Shown here: positions 29,203-38,562 of the stretch, piece after piece | Position numbering within the stretch: position 1 is the stretch's first letter | Layout of the letters: every line of letters starts with the position of its first letter | From: an uncultured Fluviicola sp. | GTDB taxonomy: Bacteria > Bacteroidota > Bacteroidia > Flavobacteriales_D > Crocinitomicaceae | DNA length: 64,000 nt | Direction: 5' to 3' | NCBI RefSeq assembly: GCF_902168135.1 | Contig: NZ_CABHOL010000028.1 | Location: forward strand, 1-64,000 | Notes under the pieces: model-generated | The model's input: only the letters and a program-made list of their open reading frames with translations | The model's database searches: none | Told to the model about the DNA's origin: nothing | Made by a program: the position numbers and the translations under genes

Positions 29203-29417
29203 CCTTTATTAACAATACTTGTTTAATAAGTATTCTAAATTCACGAAAAACACGGCAAAATAAAATTTAAGTTTGTATATACCGTATTATGGGTCAGGAC
29301 TAAAGCATCGATATGTATTGGTTTTTACCCGATAAAAGCACTAATTAATTGGATAAACTATTTAGCTAGTGATAGTTCGGTTTGATTTGACCTCTTGTTA
29401 ATAACCGGAGAAATAAG

Positions 29418-30725
29418 TTGAAAGAAAAAGAAGAGTTTATGTCAGCGGGAAAAAAGATTGTAGTTGGATTGGATATTGGAACAACTAAAATTGCATGTTT
29501 GGTTGGTACGAAAAATGATCATGGGAAAATTGAGATTATTTCCATGGGTAAAAGCGAGTCTTTGGGCGTTGCCAGAGGGATCGTGTCCAATATTGAGAAA
29601 ACAGTTCAGTCCATCAAGTCTGCTGTAGAAGAAGCTCAAAACCGTGTAGATGCAGACCTGATCATTCGTGTAGTGAATGTGGGAATTGCCGGACAGCACA
29701 TCAAAAGCTTACAGCACCGCGGAATTTATACGCGAAATAATCCGGACACGGAGATTTCTCAGAAGGATATCAACGCTTTGATCGATGACATGTATAAGCT
29801 GGTAATGCCTCCGGGAGAAGAAATTATCCACGTGCTGCCACAGGAATACATTGTCGACAATGAGCAGGGAATTATTGATCCGATCGGGATGATGGGGGTT
29901 CGCCTGGAAGCGAATTTCCACATTATTACAGGTCAGATCAATGCTGCAAAGAATATTAAAGTTTGTGTGGATAAAGCGGGGCTTCAGGTGAAAGATATCA
30001 TCCTGGAACCAATTGCTTCTGCAGATGCTGTTTTAAATGATGAAGAAAAAGAAGCCGGGGTTGTTTTGGTGGATATCGGTGGTGGTACAACCGACGTGGC
30101 AATTTTCCACGAAGGTGTGATCCGTCATACAGCGGTAATTCCTTTCGGCGGAAACGTGATTACGGATGATATCAAGGAGGGTTGCACGATTTTGCGCCGA
30201 CATGCGGAAGCGTTGAAAGTAAAATTCGGTTCTGCTCTGGCATCCGAAAGCCTGGAAACGGAAGTTGTTTGTATTCCGGGATTGCGCGGTAGAGATCCGA
30301 AAGAGATTACACTGCGTAACCTGGCAAGCATCATACAGGCACGTATGGAAGAGATCATTGAACACGTTCATTACGAAATCGTGAATTCCGGGTACGAGAA
30401 GAAAATGATTGCAGGTATTGTTGTAACAGGCGGTGGATCTCAGTTGAAACACATCACGCAGTTGTTCGAATACATGACAGGAATGACAACACGTATCGGT
30501 CTTCCGACAGAGCATTTGGCGTCAACAAATACCATCGAAGCGATTACTTCTCCGATGTACGCAACAGGTATTGGGCTGGTAATGAAAGGTTTTGAGAATG
30601 ATACGCCTCAGAAACAAGTAGAAGCCGTAACCGGACAGGTAAAAACGCATTCTACGAAAACAAGAGGAAGTTTCTTCGATACTTTGTTAACAAAGAGTAA
30701 AAATTTCTTCGCGGAAGAGGAGTAA
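29418..30725 (+). CDS. ftsA: Cell division protein FtsA
   Basis: VGLDIGTTKIACLVG, VVLVDIGGGTTDVAIF, GIVVTGGGSQLKHI. ATG at 29439 is an alternative start. Confidence 0.95.
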   Translation: MKEKEEFMSAGKKIVVGLDIGTTKIACLVGTKNDHGKIEIISMGKSESLGVARGIVSNIEKTVQSIKSAVEEAQNRVDADLIIRVVNVGIAGQHIKSLQHRGIYTRNNPDTEISQKDINALIDDMYKLVMPPGEEIIHVLPQEYIVDNEQGIIDPIGMMGVRLEANFHIITGQINAAKNIKVCVDKAGLQVKDIILEPIASADAVLNDEEKEAGVVLVDIGGGTTDVAIFHEGVIRHTAVIPFGGNVITDDIKEGCTILRRHAEALKVKFGSALASESLETEVVCIPGLRGRDPKEITLRNLASIIQARMEEIIEHVHYEIVNSGYEKKMIAGIVVTGGGSQLKHITQLFEYMTGMTTRIGLPTEHLASTNTIEAITSPMYATGIGLVMKGFENDTPQKQVEAVTGQVKTHSTKTRGSFFDTLLTKSKNFFAEEE

Positions 30726-30802
30726 TATTAAATTAGCCGGAACGGATTTTTTAGTTCCGGTTAGGAAAAGACAACAATAACAACAACAATAAAAAGAAGC
30801 AT

Positions 30803-32341
30803 ATGGAATTCGATTTGCCAAAAGGAACAACTTCAATTATCAAGGTGATTGGTGTTGGTGGTGGTGGAAGTAATGCTGTAAACCACATGTTCGATCAGGA
30901 AATCAAAGGTGTTGATTTCATCGTTTGTAATACAGACCGTCAGGCTTTGGATATTTCTCCGGTGCCTTATAAAATTCAGTTGGGGCCTAGCCTTACTGAA
31001 GGACGGGGTGCGGGGGCAATTCCTGAAATTGGCAGAAATGCTGCGGTTGAGAATATTGATGATATTCGCACATTGCTTTCAAGCGGTACCAAAATGGTTT
31101 TCGTTACTGCCGGAATGGGTGGTGGAACCGGAACAGGTGCTGCGCCGGTAATTGCGCAGGTTGCTAAAGAATTAAATATATTGACTGTCGGTATCGTAAC
31201 GGTTCCTTTCGCTTTTGAAGGACGCCGCCGCCGTCAGCAGGCTGAAGAAGGATTGGACGTAATGCGTCAGTGTGTAGATACTTTATTAGTAATCAACAAC
31301 GAGCGTTTGCGTGAAGTAGGTGGAAATATGTCATTGGCCCAGGCATTTGCTATGGCTGATAATGTATTGGCAACTGCTGCAAAAGGAATTGCGGATGTGA
31401 TCACAACAACAGGTGCTATCAACGTGGATTTCAACGACGTGAATACGGTTATGCGTGATTCGGGTGTTGCGATCATGGGATCATCTGTTGCTGAAGGTGA
31501 AGGCCGTGCTATCACTGCTGTTCAGGAAGCTTTGAACTCTCCGTTGTTGAATGATAATAACATTGAAGGAGCGAAATACATCTTGTTGAACATCACTTAC
31601 GGTGATATCGAAGTAACGATGGATGAGATCGGTGAGATCACGGATTACATTCAGGATGAAGCAGGATCTACTGCAGACGTTATTTGGGGGCATGGTTACG
31701 ATCCTAGCTTAGGAAATAAATTGAGCGTTACTTTGGTTGCAACCGGGTTTAATTCTACTCCGTTCACGGGCTTTGAAAAAGCTCCGGAAAAAACAGTTTC
31801 TGTTTTGGAAGACGAACCGAAAAACGAGATCAAAACTCCTTTGACATCTCCGACGCACCAGGTTGTACCTGAGAAAAAGGAAGAAGAGCCTTTTTTGAAG
31901 TCAGAACCGAAAGCAGAAGAGACCAAAACAACTAATTCCGGTACTATCGAGTTTGATTGGGAAGTGAAATCAGAGGCAAAACCAATGGTTACACCGATGT
32001 CAACTCCTTCTGTTGAAGAGAAAGAAGAGCCGAAACGTTACTTCCTGGAAGATGAAGCAGAAGCCAAAGTAGAATTGGAAAATGTAGTACAGAAAGCTCC
32101 TGTAAGCGCAGAAGAATTGCAACGTCGCAATTTGGAGCGTATGGAACGCATCAAGAACTACAACAACAAGTTGAAGAAAGCGGAAGGGTTGAAAGAATTG
32201 GAAGATGAGCCTGCATTTGTTAGAAGAAACATTCATTTGGACCAGGTCGTGAAAAGCGAAGAGTCCAACGTGAGCCGTTTCGGTCTTTCAGATGACGGAA
32301 TTAAGACCAATAACTCATTCTTACACGATAACGTAGATTAA
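30803..32341 (+). CDS. ftsZ: Cell division protein FtsZ
   Basis: IGVGGGGSNAVNHM, GMGGGTGTGAAPVIAQ, VDFNDVNTVM; C-terminal EPAFVRRNIHLDQV. Confidence 0.98.
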   Translation: MEFDLPKGTTSIIKVIGVGGGGSNAVNHMFDQEIKGVDFIVCNTDRQALDISPVPYKIQLGPSLTEGRGAGAIPEIGRNAAVENIDDIRTLLSSGTKMVFVTAGMGGGTGTGAAPVIAQVAKELNILTVGIVTVPFAFEGRRRRQQAEEGLDVMRQCVDTLLVINNERLREVGGNMSLAQAFAMADNVLATAAKGIADVITTTGAINVDFNDVNTVMRDSGVAIMGSSVAEGEGRAITAVQEALNSPLLNDNNIEGAKYILLNITYGDIEVTMDEIGEITDYIQDEAGSTADVIWGHGYDPSLGNKLSVTLVATGFNSTPFTGFEKAPEKTVSVLEDEPKNEIKTPLTSPTHQVVPEKKEEEPFLKSEPKAEETKTTNSGTIEFDWEVKSEAKPMVTPMSTPSVEEKEEPKRYFLEDEAEAKVELENVVQKAPVSAEELQRRNLERMERIKNYNNKLKKAEGLKELEDEPAFVRRNIHLDQVVKSEESNVSRFGLSDDGIKTNNSFLHDNVD

Positions 32342-32344
32342 TTA

Positions 32345-32412
32345 GACTTATAGACTAAAGACGCAAGACTAAAAGACAGATTTGTCTGTAGTCTTTTGTC
32401 TTCAGTCTTAAA
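32345..32412. repeat. Imperfect intergenic palindrome built from AGTCTT/AAGACT words
   Basis: AGACTAAAGACGCAAGACTAAAAGACAGATTTGTCTGTAGTCTTTTGTCTTCAGTCTT. Confidence 0.75.
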
Positions 32413-32421
32413 TCTCATAAA

Positions 32422-32874
32422 ATGGACTTTACAGAAAAAATAAATCAGGATATAAAGAATGCAATGCTTGCCAAGGAAAAAGAACGCCTGGCAGTTTTGC
32501 GTGATATTAAAAGTAAACTATTACTGGAAGCAACCTCGGGAGGTTCCGGCGAATTGACAGAAGAAGTGGCGAACAAGATTGTTTTGAAACTTCACAAGCA
32601 GCGCATGGAAACTTACCAGATTTATGTGGACCAGGGAAGAAACGATTTGGCAGAAGAAGAATTGTTTCAGGCTAAAGTGTTGGAAGATTATTTACCAAAA
32701 ATGATGTCCGACGATGAAGTGCGCCAGGTAATTGCAGCTAAAATTGCTGAAATTGGTGCAAGCGGACCCCAGGACATGGGGAAAGTGATGGGGCCGGTAA
32801 ACGGGCAGTTGGCTGGAAAAGCCGACGGCAAGCGTGTTTCCGAACTCGTTAAAGAAGCTTTGGCGAATTTGTAG
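32422..32874 (+). CDS. GatB/YqeY family protein
   Basis: INQDIKNAMLAKEKERLAVLRDIKSKL, DYLPKMMSDDEVRQVI, MGKVMGPVNGQLAGKADGKRVSELVKE. Confidence 0.92.
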   Translation: MDFTEKINQDIKNAMLAKEKERLAVLRDIKSKLLLEATSGGSGELTEEVANKIVLKLHKQRMETYQIYVDQGRNDLAEEELFQAKVLEDYLPKMMSDDEVRQVIAAKIAEIGASGPQDMGKVMGPVNGQLAGKADGKRVSELVKEALANL

Positions 32875-32922
32875 TGTATTGTTAAACAAGAGTTTCCTTA
32901 GACTCTGTTTTTATTGTTGGAG

Positions 32923-32953
32923 AATCCTCCTGGCCATAGCCGGGAGGATTTTT
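32923..32953 (+). terminator. Rho-independent terminator downstream of yqeY
   Basis: AATCCTCCtGGC-CATA-GCCgGGAGGATT followed by TTT. Confidence 0.75.
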
Positions 32954-32956
32954 GAT

Positions 32957-33568
32957 TTATAGTCTTTTTAACAAGAATTCCCTTTGTGCTTCTTTGGTGA
33001 AATACGGAAAGAACATTTCTACCAATAAATTGTGATACTTGTCTACAGTCGTTTCTACAGGTTCATTATACACTTCCGCGGATGCAATCCAGAAATCGCT
33101 GAAAACCCGGATGCGTTCATTTAACCCATGATATTCTGTTTCAAAAGCCGGTGCCCGCATGATTCCGGCTTTAATGGCTAAATCAAACGAATACAAATAA
33201 GTGGTTCTTCGTACTTCTTCCAATTCTTTGAAATGCTCGTGGATCTTCGGGTTTTCACGCATGACCTGGTTAAAATCGATCATCAGAAAGCGATACCTGA
33301 AGAGTGCCTCCATTCCGGCGCGTGTGGAATCCAGGACAAACTGGAAGTTGATCTCTTCCGTATCGAGCTTCCCTTTTTCCGTGTTAAAGACTTCCATCAG
33401 CTGGAAAAAAAGCGCTTCAATGATGTCTTCCCGATGCTTGAAATGATAATTCAGGTTTCCCTGACTGATGAACATTTCCGCTGCAATCCTGCGAAGCGTA
33501 ACATTTGGAACCCCATACTGATTGAATAAGTTCAAGGCTGTGTGTAATATTTTATCTCTCGTCTTCAT
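32957..33568 (-). CDS. TetR/AcrR family transcriptional regulator
   Basis: RDKILHTALNLFNQYGVPNVTLRRIAAEMFISQGNLNYHFKHREDIIEALF. Confidence 0.9.
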   Translation of the reverse strand: MKTRDKILHTALNLFNQYGVPNVTLRRIAAEMFISQGNLNYHFKHREDIIEALFFQLMEVFNTEKGKLDTEEINFQFVLDSTRAGMEALFRYRFLMIDFNQVMRENPKIHEHFKELEEVRRTTYLYSFDLAIKAGIMRAPAFETEYHGLNERIRVFSDFWIASAEVYNEPVETTVDKYHNLLVEMFFPYFTKEAQREFLLKRL

Positions 33569-33571
33569 TTA

Positions 33572-33620
33572 TTTTAGTAATCTTGACCTAATTCAAATAG
33601 TTTTAGTACTTTTGACCTAA
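33572..33620. promoter_or_regulatory. Two direct repeats TTTTAGTAmTyTTGACCTAA, candidate TetR operator
   Basis: 33572-33591 and 33601-33620, 18/20 identical, between divergent TetR and methyltransferase genes. Confidence 0.55.
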
Positions 33621-33640
33621 AGTTACAAAAAATATCTTTG
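33611..33640 (+). promoter_or_regulatory. Bacteroidota-type promoter TTTG-N18-TATCTTTG
   Basis: TTTG 33611-33614, TATCTTTG 33633-33640, matching TTTG/TAnnTTTG consensus, upstream of ATG 33643. Confidence 0.6.
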
Positions 33641-33642
33641 TT

Positions 33643-34413
33643 ATGAAACGAAAACAACTATTCGAATTTGAAGATCAATCCTGGTTTCCTGGTTTTTTAA
33701 GAAACTACCTGACGGATTTTCTTCAGTTTATCTCCAATCAATTTGACATTTACAAGAATATTACGCCGCTTCTATCCGAATTAGTAAAAAAAGATGGCAA
33801 CAATACGATTGTGGATTTAGCATCCGGCGGCGGAGGCGGTTTGTATCGTTTGTCAAATCGGTTAAAGGAAGAACATCCGGATTTGAAAATCATTCTCACA
33901 GATTATTATCCGAACCTGAAAGCTTTTGAATATGTTCGCAAACAATCAGCAAATTTCGGGTATGAAAAAGAGTCTGTTGATGCACGTAAAGTTCCTTCTC
34001 ACTTAAAAGGAGTGCGAACGCAATTTTTATCCCTGCATCATTTCCGGGAAGAAGATGCGGTTCAGATCTTGCAAAATGCAGTAGACAGTAAAAGTCCGAT
34101 AGCTCTGTTCGAATCCCAGGAACGAAATGTAAAAAGCGTACTTGCCATGTTGTTTTCACCGATCAATGTACTATTAATGACACCGTTTATAAAACCTTTT
34201 TCTCTCGGTCGTATAGTTTTTACTTATATCATTCCGCTTGTGCCGCTTTTCGTAATGCTCGACGGAGTTCTTTCTGCGTTAAGAACATACACCATTCCTG
34301 AAATGAACGAATTAATTTCCCGCGTGGAGGGCCATGAGCATTTTGAGTGGAAGACAGGAAAGCAGAAATCCAGTCCGGTTGGAATCTTATACTTGATAGG
34401 AACCCCGAAATAG
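33643..34413 (+). CDS. Class I SAM-dependent methyltransferase-like protein
   Basis: NTIVDLASGGGGGLYRLSNRL; LKIILTDYYPNLKAFEYVR. Confidence 0.7.
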   Translation: MKRKQLFEFEDQSWFPGFLRNYLTDFLQFISNQFDIYKNITPLLSELVKKDGNNTIVDLASGGGGGLYRLSNRLKEEHPDLKIILTDYYPNLKAFEYVRKQSANFGYEKESVDARKVPSHLKGVRTQFLSLHHFREEDAVQILQNAVDSKSPIALFESQERNVKSVLAMLFSPINVLLMTPFIKPFSLGRIVFTYIIPLVPLFVMLDGVLSALRTYTIPEMNELISRVEGHEHFEWKTGKQKSSPVGILYLIGTPK

Positions 34414-34427
34414 AATAAAAAAACGAT

Positions 34428-34474
34428 CAATTATAAATTATCAGGTTTGTCTATGACTTGATAATTTATAATTG
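34428..34474. repeat. 16-bp perfect inverted repeat CAATTATAAATTATCA/TGATAATTTATAATTG
   Basis: Arms 34428-34443 and 34459-34474. Confidence 0.9.
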
Positions 34475-34510
34475 TGTAATTGATAATTTTTAATTCACAA
34501 ACCTATACCT

Positions 34511-34518
34511 TATCTTTG
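34511..34518 (+). promoter_or_regulatory. Promoter -7 element TATCTTTG for ahcY
   Basis: Matches TAnnTTTG; upstream of ATG 34549. Confidence 0.5.
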
Positions 34519-34548
34519 CATACTTAAAATAAGAGCAAACAATCATTT

Positions 34549-35862
34549 ATGAGCAATACAACTGAAAAATTAGCTTACAAAGTAAAAGACATTTCACTTG
34601 CTGAGTGGGGTCGTAAAGAGATCGTTTTAGCAGAAGCTGAAATGCCGGGATTAATGTCTTTACGCGCTGAATATGGTGCAAAAAAACCGTTGAAAGGTGC
34701 ACGTATCGCAGGATGTCTTCACATGACAATTCAAACAGCTGTTTTAATTGAAACTTTGGTCGAATTGGGAGCGGAAGTTACCTGGTCTTCTTGTAACATC
34801 TTCTCAACACAAGATCACGCTGCTGCTGCAATTGCTGCTGCAGGAATTCCTGTTTTTGCATGGAAAGGTATGAATGAAGAGGAATTTGACTGGTGTATCG
34901 AGCAAACATTATTCGCATTCGAAGGTGGAAAGCCGTTGAATATGATTTTGGATGACGGAGGTGACCTTACAAATATGGTTTTCGATCGTTTCCCTGAATT
35001 GACTGCAGATATCCGCGGATTGTCTGAAGAGACTACAACAGGTGTTCACCGTTTGTATGAGCGTAAGAAAAATGGAACATTGGTTATGCCTGCAATCAAC
35101 GTAAATGATTCGGTAACAAAATCAAAGTTCGACAACAAATACGGATGTAAAGAATCATTGGTTGATTCAATTCGTCGTGCAACAGATGTTATGATGGCAG
35201 GTAAAGTTGCTGTAGTTTGTGGTTACGGGGACGTTGGTAAAGGTTCTGCTGCTTCTTTACGTGGTGCGGGAGCTCGTGTTATCGTTACTGAAATCGATCC
35301 GATCTGTGCTTTGCAGGCTGCAATGGACGGATTTGAGGTGAAAAAATTGGATAGCGTAGTTCACAATGTAGATATCGTTGTGACAACTACAGGAAATAAA
35401 GACATCGTAATGGGTCGTCATTTCGAGAAAATGAAAGATAAAACGATCGTTTGTAACATCGGTCACTTCGATAACGAAATCGATATGGCATGGTTGAATA
35501 CAAACTACGGTTCTACAAAATCTACAGTAAAGCCGCAGGTTGATATTTACAATGTTAAAGGAAACGATATCATTATCCTTGCAGAGGGACGTTTGGTGAA
35601 TTTGGGTTGTGCTACAGGTCACCCTTCATTTGTAATGTCTAATTCATTCACGAACCAAACATTGGCTCAATTGGAATTGTGGGAAAACTCTGCAAACTAT
35701 GAGAACGATGTATACGTGTTACCAAAACATTTGGATGAAAAAGTAGCTCGTTTGCATTTGGCTAAAATTGGTGTTGAATTGGAAACATTGACGCAAGATC
35801 AGGCGGATTATATCGGAGTAACGGTAGAAGGTCCGTTCAAATCGGATGCTTACAGATACTAA
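34549..35862 (+). CDS. ahcY: Adenosylhomocysteinase
   Basis: [74 protein letters not shown]-terminal DAYRY. Confidence 0.98.
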   Translation: MSNTTEKLAYKVKDISLAEWGRKEIVLAEAEMPGLMSLRAEYGAKKPLKGARIAGCLHMTIQTAVLIETLVELGAEVTWSSCNIFSTQDHAAAAIAAAGIPVFAWKGMNEEEFDWCIEQTLFAFEGGKPLNMILDDGGDLTNMVFDRFPELTADIRGLSEETTTGVHRLYERKKNGTLVMPAINVNDSVTKSKFDNKYGCKESLVDSIRRATDVMMAGKVAVVCGYGDVGKGSAASLRGAGARVIVTEIDPICALQAAMDGFEVKKLDSVVHNVDIVVTTTGNKDIVMGRHFEKMKDKTIVCNIGHFDNEIDMAWLNTNYGSTKSTVKPQVDIYNVKGNDIIILAEGRLVNLGCATGHPSFVMSNSFTNQTLAQLELWENSANYENDVYVLPKHLDEKVARLHLAKIGVELETLTQDQADYIGVTVEGPFKSDAYRY

Positions 35863-35905
35863 GAAAAGCTTACATTGAATGTAGTCGAAATGTAAATTAT
35901 ATTGG

Positions 35906-35936
35906 AAAGGAATCTCGAAAGGGATTCCTTTTTTTT
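35906..35936 (+). terminator. Rho-independent terminator of ahcY
   Basis: AAAGGAATC-tcgaaagg-GATTCCTTT followed by T run. Confidence 0.85.
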
Positions 35937-36041
35937 ATCCTCCTCCCGCGCGTCAAGGGGATTAATCCTCTTGAACGCGCATACACGAAGAAGTAACCGT
36001 AACTTAATTGCATAATTTGCCAGATTCACTAATTTTGTTTC

Positions 36042-37541
36042 ATGCAACTTTCGGAAAGAATTAAAACCATAGATTGGACATCACTTAGAACTATTTTGTT
36101 TGTCGGACTGATCGTTCGATTAATAGCTGCAATTTTTGCAGAGGGTTACAGCATGCATGACGATCATTTTCTGGTGATAGAAGCTGCCGGTTCCTGGGCT
36201 GACGGTTTTGACTACAATGCATGGCTTCCCTGGAATAAAGAACCCGGTGCATCTCCCGAGGGTCATAGCTTTACTTATGTTGGGCTGAACTTCCTGTTTT
36301 TTAAGATACTGAAAACTATCGGAATCGCAGATCCGAAAACATTGATGCTCATAAACCGCATTGTGCATGCCCTGTTTTCGTTGTTGGTTATCCGGTTTGG
36401 ATATTTGATCACGGAAAAATTATCCAATAAAAAAACAGCAAGTTATGTCGGCTGGGTCTTGGCTCTGCTTTGGGCAATGCCTTTCCTGTCGGTAAGAAAC
36501 CTGGTGGAAGTGGTAAGTATTCCTTTCCTGATGTGGGCGGTTTGGCTGACTTTAAATGAAAAAAGTAAGTGGGCCTTGTTTTATGCAGGGTTGTTAATCG
36601 GTGTGGCGGTCTCTTTCCGTTACCAGATTGCAATTTATGCAGTTGGTTTGGGAATTTACTACATACTAAAGTTCGAATGGAGAAAGCTGTTTCTGATGAC
36701 GGCAGGTTCGCTCGTTATGTTCGTTCTTACGCAGGGAGTTGTCGATTATTTTATATGGGGATATCCGTTTGCGGAATTCAAAGGATACGTGGTTTATAAC
36801 ATGAATGAAGGAACGCGTTATATGAAGAATGCAAACTACTTCATGTACTTTTATGTGCTTTTCGGATTCTTGCTTTTCCCACTTGGGATTTTGGCACTGA
36901 TTGCTTATTTCAAAGCTGTAAGAAAATACCTTTTATTATTTATCCCGACTTTTGTTTTCCTGTTGTTCCATACCATTTTTCCGAATAGACAAGAGCGTTT
37001 TATTCTGACCATTTTTCCATTGGTAATCATTTTGGTTTTCCTGGGGATTGAACAACTTAGAGAACGTAAGTTCTGGAATGGTTTCTGGAAAGTTTCCTGG
37101 ATTGGCTTTTGGATTCTGAATATCCCGCTTTTCTGCATTGTAACGGTTATGCCGTCGAAAAAATCCCGTGTGAATACCATGTATGCGCTTTATGGAAAAG
37201 CGCGTGGTGATGAGCATATATTAATTGAGGCAACCGGGGAGACCAATCCCGAAATGATGCCTTATTTCTATTCCGGAAAGTGGCAGTATACCATTTTGGA
37301 ACGATGGAGTACGGATACCATAAATCCGGCAAGCTTTTATACGGTTGAACCGCAGGACTACATTTTCTTCTTCGGCCAAAAGAATTTGGAGCAGCGTATC
37401 GACACTTTTAAGGTATTCTATCCCAAAATGCACCTGGAAGCTCAAATTGAACCGGGATTTGTAGATAAGTTCCTGCACGGAATAAATCCGCGTAACTCGA
37501 ATTCTTACGTAGAGATCTGGAAGACGGAAGCGAAGAAGTAA
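36042..37541 (+). CDS. GT22-like mannosyltransferase/integral membrane glycosyltransferase
   Basis: Multi-TM; LIVRLIAAIFAEGYSMHDDHF, FLLFHTIFPNRQERFILTIFPL (GT22 HKExRFI-like). Confidence 0.75.
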   Translation: MQLSERIKTIDWTSLRTILFVGLIVRLIAAIFAEGYSMHDDHFLVIEAAGSWADGFDYNAWLPWNKEPGASPEGHSFTYVGLNFLFFKILKTIGIADPKTLMLINRIVHALFSLLVIRFGYLITEKLSNKKTASYVGWVLALLWAMPFLSVRNLVEVVSIPFLMWAVWLTLNEKSKWALFYAGLLIGVAVSFRYQIAIYAVGLGIYYILKFEWRKLFLMTAGSLVMFVLTQGVVDYFIWGYPFAEFKGYVVYNMNEGTRYMKNANYFMYFYVLFGFLLFPLGILALIAYFKAVRKYLLLFIPTFVFLLFHTIFPNRQERFILTIFPLVIILVFLGIEQLRERKFWNGFWKVSWIGFWILNIPLFCIVTVMPSKKSRVNTMYALYGKARGDEHILIEATGETNPEMMPYFYSGKWQYTILERWSTDTINPASFYTVEPQDYIFFFGQKNLEQRIDTFKVFYPKMHLEAQIEPGFVDKFLHGINPRNSNSYVEIWKTEAKK

Positions 37542-37725
37542 CAGATTGCTTTAGGATAAGTTTTCCACGTCTGAAATTTACGAAATTTTAGAATTCGATT
37601 GTTCGCTAATTTGCGAACAGATTTCCATGTAAAAATCTGGACAACAAAACTTTACATGTTTTTATTGGTGGAGTTTTTTATTAGAATACGAAGAAGATAT
37701 TGACCTTTAAGTTATTCCGGAAAAA

Positions 37726-38148
37726 TCAATTGTAGATTCTCAATATATTACTTCCATTCCATTCAGTCTGGTACTTGCGCAATCCCCAATCGGAACCGGA
37801 TATAGGAGATCCGTCGTACATGGAGAACTTGGCACCGGAACAAGCATCATTCAGCTGCAGAAAATTGGTGGTGTCGATTGTTAAAGGAGTGGCACAAACA
37901 TTGTCAGGATCTTCAGGGGACATACGCTCCCATGCAACGAAAATATCTGTGGACTGCCTGTAAACAACAATTCCTTTTATTCCACCGGAAACATAAGCCC
38001 ATCCACCAACACTGTTCAGTTCCTGGTAGGAAGGCAGAGTAAGGTCGATTTGGAAATCAAACGCAATGCTTGGAATAGGGTGTGTCCTGTTTTTTTTACA
38101 AGAAACGCCGGCCAAGACCAAAATCAATAAAAAGATTCGTATTTTCAC
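37726..38148 (-). CDS. Small lipoprotein of unknown function
   Basis: Lipobox LVLAGVSCKK at N-terminus. Confidence 0.7.
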   Translation of the reverse strand: MKIRIFLLILVLAGVSCKKNRTHPIPSIAFDFQIDLTLPSYQELNSVGGWAYVSGGIKGIVVYRQSTDIFVAWERMSPEDPDNVCATPLTIDTTNFLQLNDACSGAKFSMYDGSPISGSDWGLRKYQTEWNGSNILRIYN

Positions 38149-38173
38149 TTTACCTTATTGGAATGACAAAATT

Positions 38174-38449
38174 ATGAAGTTAAGAACGTTTTTACAACTC
38201 TTTGTATTGTGTGGACTGTTTATTTTTGGTGCTGGATCAGTTACTTCATCATACGCTCAGGACGGATCAGTTGCCAAAGCAGAGAAAACCATTGCCAAGC
38301 GTAGAAAGAAAGAAGCCAAGGCAGCGAAAAAAGAAGCCAAGAAATCCAAAAAAGCATTTTGGGACAAACAATCCAAAGCAGCTAAGAAAAGCGTGAAACG
38401 AAATGCAAAACGCCAGAAAAGAGCCAAACGACAGTCGAATGGATGGTGA
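38174..38449 (+). CDS. Small lysine-rich secreted basic protein
   Basis: ATG 38174: MKLRTFLQLFVLCGLFIFGAGSVTSSYAQDGSVAKAEKTIAKRRKKEAKAAKKEAKKSKK...; track ORF from 38066 is an N-terminal over-extension. Confidence 0.7.
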   Translation: MKLRTFLQLFVLCGLFIFGAGSVTSSYAQDGSVAKAEKTIAKRRKKEAKAAKKEAKKSKKAFWDKQSKAAKKSVKRNAKRQKRAKRQSNGW

Positions 38450-38562
38450 CTTCGGTTACGCTAAATCCCCCTTTCCGGATTTATCTTATTATCGAATGGC
38501 TAAAAGGTCATTGAGCGTTTAAAAATCTTGACCGAAGCGTCAATGGGAGTCGAAATGGCCTT

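Noticed and set aside
30033-30515. 160-aa antisense ORF
   Set aside because: Antisense to ftsA; no motif.
37601-37658. Hairpins GTTCGC-TAATTT-GCGAAC and CATGTAAA...TTTACATG downstream of the glycosyltransferase
   Set aside because: Short stems in AT-rich spacer; no clear U-tract after the first, so terminator role is uncertain.
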